Below are positions 9,259 to 19,843 of a stretch of 64,000 nt of DNA, piece after piece; the first letter of the stretch is position 1; every line of letters starts with the position of its first letter. A model generated the notes under the pieces. The model searched no databases and had not been told where the DNA came from. It saw nothing but the letters and a program-made list of their open reading frames with translations. The stretch comes from Agapetus fuscipes (Eukaryota; Arthropoda; Insecta; Trichoptera; Glossosomatidae). Position numbers and translations under genes: made by a program. The stretch lies in contig OX637359.1 of assembly GCA_951799405.1 (NCBI GenBank), forward strand, positions 2,414,201-2,478,200, in the 5' to 3' direction.

Positions 9259-12200
9259 CTACTCACGAACTAAGCGGCACACTTCTCCCACGGGGCAGGT
9301 GGTTGCCTCGCATCCTGGAGTCACTGGAAGGCACTCGCATGTCCTGCAGCCATTCCTGTCAGACTTGTAGCCGTTGGGGCAGTTCTGGGAGCACTTAATC
9401 AGCGGGCAAACTACAACGAATATATAATTTTAGAATCCATCTGGTAACTTAAAAAATGCCATCTATTGATCAAGTGTGGAAGCTTAATTTTTGTAAATTC
9501 AATATGAAAAACAAAGTTTTATTCATTTTTATGCTCAAACTTTTTTGCCCAATAAGGAGCATAATTGTAAAGAGCAGGAATAAGGAGGAAGAGAAATAAG
9601 GAGCATAATTATTATAAAGCAAAATTGAGCTTTCTAAATCAAACAATAGATGGTGTCAAATTTCAAAAAGGTAAGTATAGAAAGTTAAACTTTTAAAGAA
9701 ACATAATTTTATATTTAGTATCAAAATGTTAGTAATATAAACAAAAAAATTATACTGTTTTAATGGATCAATATGCATAATCAAAAATCAGCTAAAAATA
9801 TTCACATAATAAACACCATACTTGGTTAGATTTTGATATTTTCAATGTCAAAATGTCAATACATAAATAAAGCACACATAATAAATTAAGCACACAAAAA
9901 CACACAAAGCACATTTTATTTTGTTAGTTGTCACCAGCATGACGTGTTAAATACAAAAAGCAAAATCATTAAATGGGTAAAGTCAAATGTGAAAAAAATA
10001 TTAAATAGGTTTTTTGACAGCCCAAAAAAAATGGCCGCCAAAATGAAATGTCAAGTACACAGACCCGCATTTTGTTTTATGATATTATATAATATGGATA
10101 TAAATATAAGTGATAAGACCTAAAGTCATTTCTAATGCTCAATTTTATTTTATACATTTCTATTAGCATCGCCATTGCTTTGGAAAAGTGATTTGATGCT
10201 TTTTATAAACCATATCGCAAGTATGTCTTTTGGCGACATTGAGTCATTCTCCTGACAATTTTACCTTATGGGAAAAGATAATATACCTACTATTTCAAAT
10301 AGTTGGTAGATTGCTTGCATTCCATGCCGTGAGCTCGGGTTCGAATCCCACTGAGGGTGTCAGAAATGATTTCCCGTTTCGGTATTTATTTCAAACTCCA
10401 AAATAAAATACCAATGCAGATCAGTGCTTCGTGAAAGTGAGCCGCCAGAACTGTGATTGTGTTCGAGTGTATTTGTATAGGTCTGGCCATTTCCTTCTCC
10501 ACCCTTTCCTTGTTTATGGATTTGACTTTAACTGATAAAATCTCTTTAGTCAACATTAGCTCTTGTCTTATCAATATACAACCCTTCCCAAAGTACAAAG
10601 TAAGCAACACAAAGACAGAACCCCACGCCCTGAGAGTGATGCCGAAGAAGCTAGTCGGAGTGAGTATCTTGTAGGTACATCCTGAAGGTACCTTTCCATC
10701 TTAACATAACAAATTACCAATAAAATCTTTATTTTTACTACTTAAATAATATATGGTTGTGATCCTTGAAATATACTCTATACAAACATAGTATTTTCAA
10801 CCATTTTCCCCACCAATGTAATAACCCTATTCACGCGCACATATTTTTCTTAGTTGTATACTTTGTATATTGACTGTTAAACGCTTTTAATGAATTAATC
10901 ATTGTTATTATTATTTATTCCCAACAATTTGAATTACCTTTTTTGATTGGCTTACAGACAGCCTTTACATTTGGACAAGGCTTAGCCCCGCATCCACAAT
11001 CTGAAATATGAAATGACAGCTAGCAGCACTTGTTATTTTTCTTTTGTCGTATATTGCCATTCTCTTTTATTTCATCGGCTTACCTTCCATGACGCACCGT
11101 TGTCCTCTTGGACAGGTTTTGCCAGTGCAAGGGTCCTTGCAAGTACAGGTTTGGCAGCCATCTTTGTCCTTGATGTAACCGTAAGGACATGGTTTACATT
11201 TCCTTAGTGGGCAAACCACTATAGTAACAAAATAAAATAGCTAATTTAAACGAGTACTGTTCTCAGTTCCTTTAGAAGAGATAAATATTCTTAAAACAGC
11301 ACTTTGATGTCATTATTATACCATCTTCTATTGGAAAGCAGCGAATGTTTAGTTTTCACACAAGTTTGCAATTTTAAAACATATTTTTTTCTTTCTGGTA
11401 ACAAAAAAAAATATCCTTATCTATGGAAGGTACATTTTAATAGTTTTATGAACATATTTCAACAGTGTAGTTAAATATATCGCTACATCAAAGGTAAAAC
11501 TGAATAAGAGATGATTCACTGATTTGAGAAATCGTGGATATAACATTTTTTCAGACATTCGATAAGGGAGTGCTCATGACAATGTTCTAATCTACAGGAT
11601 TTTCCCATCTTTTTAGTGTTTTCTCTTGTAGAAAATAGGAAAAAATGTGCATTTATCTGAGAAATCCATGTTGGTTTTATGTCTCACTAAAGGCTAGTTC
11701 GGACACGGCGACTAATTTAGTCGAGTAGCGAGTAATTTAGTGGCTAAACGTGTGCGAACCACAAAAAAATAGTCGAGTAGTTTAGTAAGTGATTTAGTCG
11801 AGTCGATACATTTTACTCTATTTTAACGGGCGAGTAGTGCCCCGCCCACCACTAAATTACTCGCTACTCGACTAAAATAGTCGCCTTGTCCGAACTAGGC
11901 TTTATTAATTTTTACCTTTAAAGTATCAATATTTAGTTTTTACTTACAGCAGATTGAAACATTATGAATTTAAATGACTGAAATCAGCCAAATGTAAGCC
12001 TAAAATAACTTTAATTTTAGTTACGCTGATGGATAATCTGTGCCATTAAAAATACTTGAACATAAAGTGTATTAGTCACTATGTACACCATTTGTATTCA
12101 CAAATAAAAGAAGAAATGGTAATTAGTGTCTGATTTTGTACTTAAAATACCATTTGCATGTAAGAAAGTACAAAGAGGCTTAAAAGTACTGAAAAGACTT

Positions 12201-15200
12201 CTAACGTTTCTCTAGTTAGTCACTTTTTTCTGTACAACGGAGATATGAATAAGGGTGGGTTATTGACAACATGCAATAAGATAAAACATGCTTTGAAAAA
12301 TCTATACCCCAAGTTGAAACTCAACTAAAGTGGTTTTCAAAATTGTTTGGAAACAAGTAGGCTCACTTGGAATGCTATATAAGTTTCAGTACATATTTTG
12401 ATAAACACTCTGGTTGCGTTCAAATGAAAAGCTTTATACTGCTACGAATGTGGGATTGTATGTCTGTGTATCGCACGTTTAATAATAAAGAGCAATAACT
12501 CAAAAAACATGAATGTTGGGAAATCACGTTTGAAGTTCAGACATCCAGTACAACTTGTATGGGATGAAAAAGGCGGCCGATGTTTTATCTCGGTCATATT
12601 CGTCCAAATTGAACGGCTGTCGCATTCTACCTATTCTTCTCGCATTGTTCTTGCGTTTTATTACAAAATCTCGATTTTCCCAATTTTCGAGTTATTTCTC
12701 TTTATTATTAAACGTGCGGTATGTTTACTTATGATTGAGTGTCTGTGTGTTTTTACTTACTTGTGTGAGTGTGTCTCTAGATGTAGGTATTTGGATGGTT
12801 GTATTAGTGTTCGTTCGAAGCTTCTAATTAAGAATGTTGTAGCGTGCAGTCTGGCGTATGCCAGAGTAACCCTAATACACCTTTGTGATGCTTTGAGGGC
12901 AGACTTGTATAAAAGACACTGAGCTGACTTATACAAAAGTGTGAGTGAATGACTCAAAGTTTTATTGAATTGAACAAAAGTAAATCGTAACCATACATAG
13001 AAATATTACAGTGAGTATAATTAAATATCCACAACCGGTTTTGCAGACATACCGTTTGCATCATTAGGTGGTCAGATTGGTATTAAATGGTCTAGATGCA
13101 GTATAAGTCTTTGAGAGTGTTATTTTGTAAGGTCATGTGAGGAAAAGGGATACAAGAAGGTCATTTGGTAAATCATAGTATCATTTGAGGGGGTGTGTTG
13201 TAATTTCTTAGAAATTGCTTCCTCAAGAATACTTCTACTTGAAGTTTATAATGTAAGCTCACATAAAAAGTGATAGTATATGTTGATTTTATAAAAAAAA
13301 ACACTTACCCTTCTCACAAACAGCTCTTGGGGGTGGACAAGGAGTGGTGATGCAGTAGATGGCTAAAATAAGTAAAAAAAATAAGTACAGTAAATGGAGA
13401 GTCGCTTTCCCAGACCTGTTGCGTGGTCTATTGAAGCCAGAGCTTCTGGACGTTTCACCAATGTCACCTTGACAGCATCAGCATAGCTTCTTCAGCATAA
13501 TCATCATCACATCACCTTTGCGCTGAAGAAGCAAGACATGTCAAAATGACCGCACGCTCTAACTCCTACAGACCATAGATACAGATCACGGAAACAACTC
13601 TCTAGTCAGGCCTGGATTAAGGGAGGTTCGAGCGGTATGACCGAACCACGGCCCCCACGTCCAAGGGGACCCCAAAGGGCCAAAAACTCATATAATTATT
13701 CTCAGTGTCCAGGTCTTTGCGGGCATTTGCAACCAAGCGGCCCACGAATACAAAAACAATAGAAATTAGTTTAAATGCATGACAACAATAATTATTTTTG
13801 CCTCTGCCTAGTAATGATAGTTTTTGTAACACGAGTGCTAGTTTGTGCAATGAGGCGCAGTCGACGAAAAATTGCTGTCATGTCACATTTTTGACATAGC
13901 GCTGCCTTAGTTCTTGTTTACCGTATACGCCATTGAGAAAATTTTACATGAGCAATGTTTGCATGTGTACTGGACCAATGTGCCTTATGAAAACAAGAAA
14001 TTTATTTAAAAGAGCTCTCACATTATCGAGTTTTACGGGTTTTCTTAGCTCAGATTGTGTAGAATTTGATTCATAAGACAACTGCATGAAAAAGCCATAT
14101 TTGACAAGATTGGCGTATACGGTAAACAAGAACTGGGGGAGCGATTAGGACACTGCAATGTTGTGTCTCATTTATTATTGTCAATTTACTTGTGTTTGAG
14201 TATGGGGGAAAACCATTGGCTTATGATATCTTTGTACTGTAATTTTTTTTAACAAAAATAGACATTATATTATACGGATATTACACGAACCGTTATAAGA
14301 GAACTTACATTATTCTCGACGTTTCGTTAGCGACGTAACTAACGTCTTCAGGAGACACCCTCTCTGCACGACGACTGAGGATGAACTGATTATTTCTTCT
14401 ATACAATTGTCACAAATCACGGCATACCTTCGAGCGAAGGTAGTAATTATGACTAGGCTTGTTACAAATATTTGCTCTTTTATTTTGTTTCTCGTCCACA
14501 TGACCGGTCTGTAGCTCAGTGGTAACACTGCGGACTTTGAATGGGAAGGTTGTGGGTTCAAATCCCGGCGGAGCACAAAAAAATATACCATTTATATTTT
14601 CAAATTTGCTCTTCCTGGGTTGAAAAATTCATAAACCTTTACCAATGACCGGTCACCAAAGGTCCATCCAGCCTTACAGCAACTGGGTCTTGCTTGAGTA
14701 TTGGCGCTTTGTAGACCAAGCTCGTACACCTCTGCGGCACTACAACAAGTGTCATATACCCCTAGAGTCTCAAGAATCTAGGAAGTCTCCTGCACAGAAC
14801 GCAACTAAAAACGCAACTAAGCTACACATATAGTGTAACTTTTTGCCGCGTTATCCCCGAAGGGGTCGCATGTGGCAAATTGAACCTATTTATTTTTACA
14901 GGTAAGGGGGGCGGCCTTACGCCAACCACTTCAGTTGAAGTGGAGGTTTCCCAGCTCCCGAGAGTGCTGGTACTCATTTCTTGTGAAGGCTGAGTAAACC
15001 TTGCCGGTATTTTATTTTGGGGTTTGAAATACACACCGAAATAGAAAATCATTTCTGACACCCTCCTTGGTGGGATTCGAACCCGAGCTCACGGCGTAGA
15101 ATGCGAGCACTCTACCAGATGCACAGGATTTCTTAAAAAAAAAAAAAAAAGGTATCTGTTTCAGCTAACTTACAAAAATGGTCCTTGGTTAGAAAGAGAA

Positions 15201-17408
15201 CAAAGAACTTTGCAGTTGCAATCCATGTGCACAAAAAAACTCGGGCGAATGTAAAAATGTTTCTAGATAGGTGGCAACACAGCCGCGTGCGTACTATGCC
15301 CGAACCAGTCCGAACATAGCAAGCACACACTATAAATCTTGTGATTCATTGCAATAAAATTGACGAATTTTAAACGAAAAGGCATTATTTTGATACATTA
15401 TGGCATGTGTTGTAATTTAGGTGTAGAAAAACAAAATGAAGAAAGCACATAAAAACATTTTTCCATTGCAACGTTTGACAGGACTAAGAAATGTTGTCTA
15501 TATACGTACGAGTAGTAATGTATCAATCCACCAAAATTAGTTTCTGCTCCTCTATGTTATTACTCAATGGAAAAAACTCAGCAACTATATAGTTCTTTTA
15601 TTTTAGTCAATGACTGATTATATAATATGACTAACTTTGTACTTTGCATCTAGTTCCAGACGGGCATCTGACAGATGCGCAAGGTGACAATTTACATTCG
15701 CAAGTTTGGCAGCCTTGAGCATCCACTTTGTAACCATCAGGACAGTCAGTAGCACACAGAACTAGGGGGCATTCTATGGGTGCGGGAACTCCTGGAACAA
15801 TAAAGTGTTAATACTTAATAGACTAATAATAAACAATGTGTAAACAGACTGAGAATGAGAAATATTCACTCCTACATCTCAGCATCTAATCTAATCTAAT
15901 CTAAGCTGCAAGGATATATACCATTAAAGATTTATATCAAATGCATTCCCACAAGCAGACATGTATAATTTCGCGCTAACACATGCCGCATGTGGACCTA
16001 CATTATAAGAACCCATCTCAAATGAACATAAGCCCTGCAACTCTTGCAGTCCTTCCCTGAGACAGGGGTGACATTGGCAAAGTGAACCATTTTTTCACAG
16101 TATGGGTGGTCAGCCGCATACCAACCTATAAGTCAAGGAACATACATATATAGCATACAGGATCAAAGAAGGACATCTTGGTTAAAGTTGTCGCTGGGAT
16201 GGTCGAGAGGTAAGGCGTCGGCGCTCGAATTTGCGTTAATGGCACTTACGCTGGTTCGAACCCCGCCTGTGTCATGTTCTATCTACAATAACTTCGACCC
16301 TGGTTCAACAGATATCATTGGGTAGTTATTTATGAAAAAATCATCAAATATAATAAATAATTCATTATTAACTGATAACTTTTAGAGCTGTTTTTGGATA
16401 GGCAAAATAGGTTGGTGAATGACATTTCTCTTCAAAAAAATTTTTTTTTAATAAAATAGAGCCTGAGAAAAAAAATCTGGTTTTGCAAAAGTACAAGATC
16501 CTAGATTTTAAATTATGATTACGGTCATTAGACATTTTATAGGATGAAAAAAAACGGATTTTACTGACCGTGCAAAAGAGAAGAACGATTTTCTCTACGT
16601 TTCGTCGGAGTCATATCCAACGTCCTCTACTAACTTCTATGATCCACCCTTTCATTAATCGGACGATTTCACAAGGAGACATAATATCGTTCATCGGTAC
16701 AACTGGGGCTATTACGACATCAGCTATGGATGCATCACCGAAGGTTAATAAAAGTACCTACAACCTTCGGCCTCGATCAAACAACAATAATTCAACAGTT
16801 CGTGGTTCTTCTTTGTAGAAGAGACACTTCTCCTGAGGATGTCGGATATTATGATTCCGACGAAACGTAGAGAAAATCGTTCTTCTCTTTTACACGGTCA
16901 GTAAAATCCTTTTTTTCTCATTCTATACAAGATCCTACTTTCGTGCCAAAGCATCGAAGCTGAACATTGCTATAATAATCGCTAATCTTCACTGAGAAGA
17001 CACAATATTAAAATAAAGTTAGCTGACTTTTTGTACAGATGGCACTTTTTAAAATGCATAATATTATTACTATCTTCAGAGTGCAATGCTACCACACTGA
17101 CAATATGTAGCTGACTTTCAAATTTAGAAGTTCATGTTGATAATGAACTTCTAGATTTGAAATTGAAGCAGAAAAAGGCAAAAAACAAAGGACAGAAGAC
17201 ATGAGTGTTTTTGTAAGTGTAGACATGACATCATTGTTCTTTAACACTTACAAAAAAACTACTTTTCACTTATCACCTGTCCTCGTCTGTTAAATAAAAC
17301 AGCCAACCAAATAATAATGTAAATAAATTTCTTACCAACTGTTGATTGTCCTTCGTAGAAGCAGAATGTCAACAAAACGAAGAAGAAGAAGGAGCGTGGT
17401 GTTGCCAT
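9259..17408 (-). CDS. Gene A: secreted multi-domain antistasin-like protein (six exons seen, 3' end uncertain)
   Basis: Exons in order: 17408-17336, 15791-15636, 13362-13309, 11218-11084, 11000-10938, 9410-9267, all joined in phase 1, giving 208 residues. Residues 1-24 are a signal peptide (MATPRSFFFFVLLTFCF). Antistasin-like domains follow at 32-57, 97-121 and 162-187, each with C-x4-C-x3-C, a G-Y/D-x2-G stretch and C-x2-C-x-C. Each is followed by a short Cys-rich extension, and two linker exons separate them. It is probably exported; known antistasins inhibit serine proteases, so an inhibitor role is inferred. If the last donor (GTGAGT) is not used the frame stops two codons on (TAG 9261-9259). 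If used, a further exon should exist, but I found none below 9259. A is larger than B-E, and its domains keep Gly where their first domain has an extra Cys. Confidence 0.75.
9267..9410 (-). CDS. Gene A exon 6: third antistasin-like domain
   Basis: Acceptor ttgtag before 9410 and donor GTGAGT after 9267; 144 nt, phase 1-1. Contains CPLIKC, CPNGYKSD and GCRTCEC, then CEATTCPVGEVCRLV. Confidence 0.8.
10294..10410 (+). mobile_element. SINE-B head fragment
   Basis: Runs from agttggtagattgcttgc to aaaataaaatacc, then stops matching. It lies in gene A between exons 6 and 5. Confidence 0.7.
10938..11000 (-). CDS. Gene A exon 5: Cys-rich linker
   Basis: 63 nt, phase 1-1, flanked by ttcag and GTAATT. 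Encodes CGCGAKPCPNVKAVCKPIKK, parallel to exon 3. Confidence 0.75.
11084..11218 (-). CDS. Gene A exon 4: second antistasin-like domain
   Basis: 135 nt, phase 1-1, acceptor ctatag and donor GTAAGC. Contains CPLRKCKPCPYGYIKDKDG, then CQTCTC, then a C-x4-C-x5-C extension. Confidence 0.82.
11515..11690. repeat. Dispersed repeat shared with 30485-30665
   Basis: Both contain gatttgagaaatcgtgg/attgtgg at one end and gcatttatctgagaaatcca at the other, with similar sequence between. Confidence 0.6.
11689..11903. mobile_element. Foldback MITE
   Basis: Arms of about 55 bp (aaaggctagttcggac ... and the reverse complement ending gtccgaactaggcttt) with internal tagtcgagtag repeats. It would fold into a long hairpin, and lies in intron 3 of gene A. 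Confidence 0.8.
13309..13362 (-). CDS. Gene A exon 3: Cys-rich linker
   Basis: 54 nt, phase 1-1, acceptor ttttag and donor GTAAGT. Encodes IYCITTPCPPPRAVCEK. Confidence 0.78.
13409..13592. mobile_element. Diverged foldback element with GAAACGTC motif
   Basis: The minus strand contains gctgaagaagc and, after a spacer, gtgaaacgtcc. It belongs with the foldbacks at 14314, 16542, 28651, 36288, 37029 and 39690. Confidence 0.45.
13608..13858. mobile_element. hAT-like MITE, partial (one end)
   Basis: Begins caggcctggattaaggga, matching the ends of the complete copies at 61924 and 62893. The other end is missing. Confidence 0.6.
13899..14143. mobile_element. MITE, copy 1 of a four-copy family
   Basis: Ends cgctgccttagttcttg and acaagaactgggggagcg share the inner inverted repeat ttcttgtttaccgtatacgc. 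Other copies: 18721-18976, 42788-43043, 56036-56288. Confidence 0.8.
14314..14355 (-). ncRNA. Hammerhead-ribozyme-like motif (candidate)
   Basis: Minus strand, 5' to 3': TCTC, CTGAAGA, a stem C-GTTAG/CTAAC, GAAACGTC, GAGA. This matches the order of a type I hammerhead: stem I strand, CUGANGA, stem II, GAAAC, short stem III, stem I strand. One extra base lies between CUGANGA and stem II compared with the textbook core, so activity is uncertain. Confidence 0.35.
14505..15150 (+). mobile_element. SINE-A with type 2 tail, split by an antisense SINE-B
   Basis: Head ccggtctgtagctcagtgg at 14505, body, then the type 2 tail (acacctctgcggcactac ... ctcctgcacag) to 14798. It resumes at about 15119 with tgcacaggatttctt and a 17-base A run. 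The duplicated tgcacag marks the SINE-B target site. Confidence 0.85.
14805..15118 (-). mobile_element. SINE-B inserted in a SINE-A tail
   Basis: Minus-strand SINE-B complete from its head (near 15115) to agttacactatatgtgtagc (near 14822), ending in gcgttttt-type sequence. Confidence 0.85.
15636..15791 (-). CDS. Gene A exon 2: first antistasin-like domain
   Basis: 156 nt, phase 1-1, acceptor ttccag. The donor is the weaker GTTAGT, and reading through it gives a stop at once (AGT TAG). Contains CPLVLC, CPDGYKVD, GCQTCEC and a C-x4-C-x5-C extension. Confidence 0.8.
15880..16145 (-). repeat. LINE tail unit with (TTAGA)n end
   Basis: Plus strand reads ctaatctaatctaatctaag ... acaggggtgacattggca ... 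ataccaacctataagtcaag. Lies in intron 1 of gene A. Confidence 0.85.
16185..16445 (+). mobile_element. SINE-C (class II tRNA-like head)
   Basis: Head tcgctgggatggtcgagagg, long variable arm, then ctggttcgaaccccgcc as in Ser/Leu-type tRNAs. The body aaccctggttcaacagat-like sequence is shared with 37330-37590 and 43340-43590. Confidence 0.65.
16542..16924. mobile_element. Foldback element, about 65-bp arms
   Basis: The left arm ends in acgtttcgtcgga; the right arm is its near-perfect reverse complement (tccgacgaaacgtagag ... cagtaaaatcc). The centre between 16625 and 16830 is unrelated. Confidence 0.85.
16828..16874 (+). ncRNA. Hammerhead-ribozyme-like motif (candidate)
   Basis: Reads TTCTC, CTGAGGA, a stem GTCGGA/TCCGAC, GAAACGTA, GAGAA. 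The outer TTCTC/GAGAA can pair as stem I. Same layout as 14314-14355. Confidence 0.35.
17336..17408 (-). CDS. Gene A exon 1: signal peptide
   Basis: ATG at 17408-17406; 24 codons plus one base to donor GTAAGA. The first residues are strongly hydrophobic (FFFFVLLTF). A possible acceptor (tttacag) ends 17 nt upstream of the ATG, so the leader may be spliced. Confidence 0.8.
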
Positions 17409-17443
17409 GCTGTGTTTGTTTTATTCTGTAAACAAAACATTTT

Positions 17444-18676
17444 CAGGGTTATTCATTAGATTCCACCCATTCCTGTTTAGTGCGAGATTTTGAGAAACCA
17501 ATTTAAATCTGTACCAGCCCGCTAAACCAAAATAAATAAAAAGGTGATTCATTAGCGAAATACGTGCATTTTTTTTTTTGGTTTACCGAATCCTGCTTAA
17601 ACAGACTTCCGGTAGCTTTTTCTGTATGAAAAAATACGAAATGCTCGACATTTATCTAGGTATTTTGGTGTCTATGAATTTTTTTGAGGTTTTTGACAAC
17701 TTTCGGAGACGCTCGGATGCATTCGGGTAAACGCCCCCTCCCGAACGTTTCCAAACATTCTAGCTGTCAAACTCATGTCGATTGCAGCTTTGAATGAACT
17801 AAAAATGGAAACAAGTATTTTTCAAAGCATGACTTCATTGTGGCTTCAGGTTTTGGCTGTAGGCATCACGAAGAAAATCTCAAAGATGGACCTTCATACT
17901 TCATTTACAAGAAAAGTGACAGTTTTACAAAATTGGTGACTTGAAAAATAACACGACGCGGCATCTGTCACTTTTCTTCTTGTCACAGTTTTTATATTTG
18001 TTTCGTTGCTGCATGCCGTAGATTTGTTGTTATAGTGTAAAATTCTAATGTTTTAAAGTTACTGTAATTGCTGAAACTCTTATTTGATTCATAAATCTTT
18101 TATTCTGAAAGTTATCTCGTACATTACGATCAGCTGGGGAATGAGGAAGATCGCCATTTTGCGTATGTCGATCTAGTTTAGAACGAAGTAAACCTACTCG
18201 TAGGTGGTTTACAAATGTGATCATGTTTTGAAACACGTTTAGTGTTAAACTGAATTATAAAGTTTTTATGAATCACCTTTTTTGTAAATTGAGATTAAAT
18301 CGAGAAATTAAACCAGATCTCTAAAGAAATCTGGTTTAAAAAATCTAATGAATAACACTGATTATGTTTTAAAGTTACTGTAATTGCTGAAACTCTTATT
18401 TGATTCATAAATCTTTTATTCTGAAAGTTATCTCGTACATTACGATCAGCTGGGGAATGAGGAAGATCGCCATTTTGCGTATGTCGATCTAGTTTAGAAC
18501 GAAATAAACCTACTCGTAGGTGGTTTACAAATGTGATCATGTTTTGAAACACGTTTAGTGTTAAACTGAATTATAAAGTTTTTATGAATCACCTTTTTTG
18601 TAAATTGAGATTAAATCGAGAAATTAAACCAGATCTCTAAAGAAATCTGGTTTAAAAAATCTAATGAATAACACTG
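17444..18676. mobile_element. hAT-like inverted-repeat element with an internal duplication
   Basis: Outer ends cagggttattcattagatt and aatctaatgaataacactg are inverted repeats beginning CAG. An inner pair (aaaaaggtgattcat at 17538 and atgaatcacctttttt at 18268) suggests one element nested in another. It begins 36 nt upstream of the gene A start codon. Confidence 0.7.
18048..18676. repeat. Tandem duplication, 316-bp unit x 2
   Basis: Units 18048-18363 and 18364-18676 are nearly identical, both running from atgttttaaagttactg to aatctaatgaataacactg. Confidence 0.92.
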
Positions 18677-18720
18677 CTTGTTTTTTATTTACATGGATAA
18701 GTAAATCTTGGTTTTACAGA

Positions 18721-18976
18721 GCGCTCCCCCAGTTCTTGTTTACCGTATACGCCAATCTTGTCAAATATGACTTTTTCATGCAGTTGTCTTAAGAATCAAA
18801 TTCTACCCAATCTGAGATAAGAAAAACCGTAAAACTCGATAATGTGAGAGTTCTTTTATATATTTTTGAAATAAATTTATTGTTTTTATAAGACACATTG
18901 GTCCAGTACACATGCAAACATTGCTCATGTAAAATTTTCTCAATGGCGTTTACGATAAACAAGAACTAAGGCAGCG
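18721..18976. mobile_element. MITE, copy 2 (opposite orientation to copy 1)
   Basis: Begins gcgctcccccagttcttg and ends caagaactaaggcagcg. Confidence 0.8.
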
Positions 18977-19272
18977 AGTTGTCGATTTCATTCCTTGTAC
19001 TTTTAAATATTCATGTAAATCAGAGGTGCCCAAACGGTCGATCGATCGCGAAAGGTTTTATAGTCGATCGCCGATGATATCGAAAATTTTCACTGATCGA
19101 TCTTAAAACTGTAATTTTTTGCAAAAGAAAATTTAATTTTGCAATGCTAGAGATCAACAATTTTATACAGATTTGCGCCCCTGGGCCAAACAGTTAAAAT
19201 GTCGATGTCCTATTCATAAACTTTTGCTAAGTCGATCTCCTCAAGAAAAAAGTATGGACACCCCTGATGTCT

Positions 19273-19545
19273 TGTCTGATGTCTAATCTAATCTAATCTA
19301 ATCTAAGTTGCAAAGATATGTTACATTGGAGATTCACATTACATGCATTCTCACAACCAGACACGTACAAGTTTGCGCTTGCACATGCCTCATGTGAACC
19401 TACAACATAAAAACCAAATCTCAAACGGACATACACCCTGCAACTCTTGCCGTCCTTCCCTGAGACAGGGGTGACATTGGCAAAGTGAACCATTTTTACA
19501 GCATGGGTGGTCAGCCGCATACCAACCTATAAGACAAGGAACTAA
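19273..19545 (-). repeat. LINE tail unit
   Basis: The (TTAGA)n end is preceded on the plus strand by gatgtct, as in the copies at 53537, 53949 and 54345. Confidence 0.85.
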
Positions 19546-19589
19546 TGTAAATGATTATATTAGGTATTATCTAATTGAAGATAATTAAT

Positions 19590-19765
19590 CTAACTTGCAA
19601 AGATATGTTACAGAATTATTAAAGATTCATATACTACATGCATAATTATCATAAGCGGACACATGTCTCAAATGCAACTCTTGCCGACCTACCCTGAAAC
19701 AAGGGTGAAATCGGCAAATTGAACCATTATTTTACGGTATGGGTGGTCGGCCTCATACCGACCTA
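19590..19765 (-). repeat. LINE tail unit, shortened
   Basis: Has ctaacttgcaaagatatg at one end and cctcataccgacctataa at the other. Confidence 0.75.
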
Positions 19766-19843
19766 TAATTCACTTATAATACTAAAAGTAAAAATCATTG
19801 CTTGACTTCCTCGATTCCTTGACTTGTAGGTTGGTATGAGGCT

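Noticed and set aside
12509..12922. 137-codon open frame on the plus strand
   Set aside because: No recognisable domain, ordinary AT-rich intron-like sequence, inside gene A on the other strand; likely chance.
16570..16818. 82-codon frame inside a foldback element
   Set aside because: No domain similarity recognised; bounded by the element arms, likely chance.
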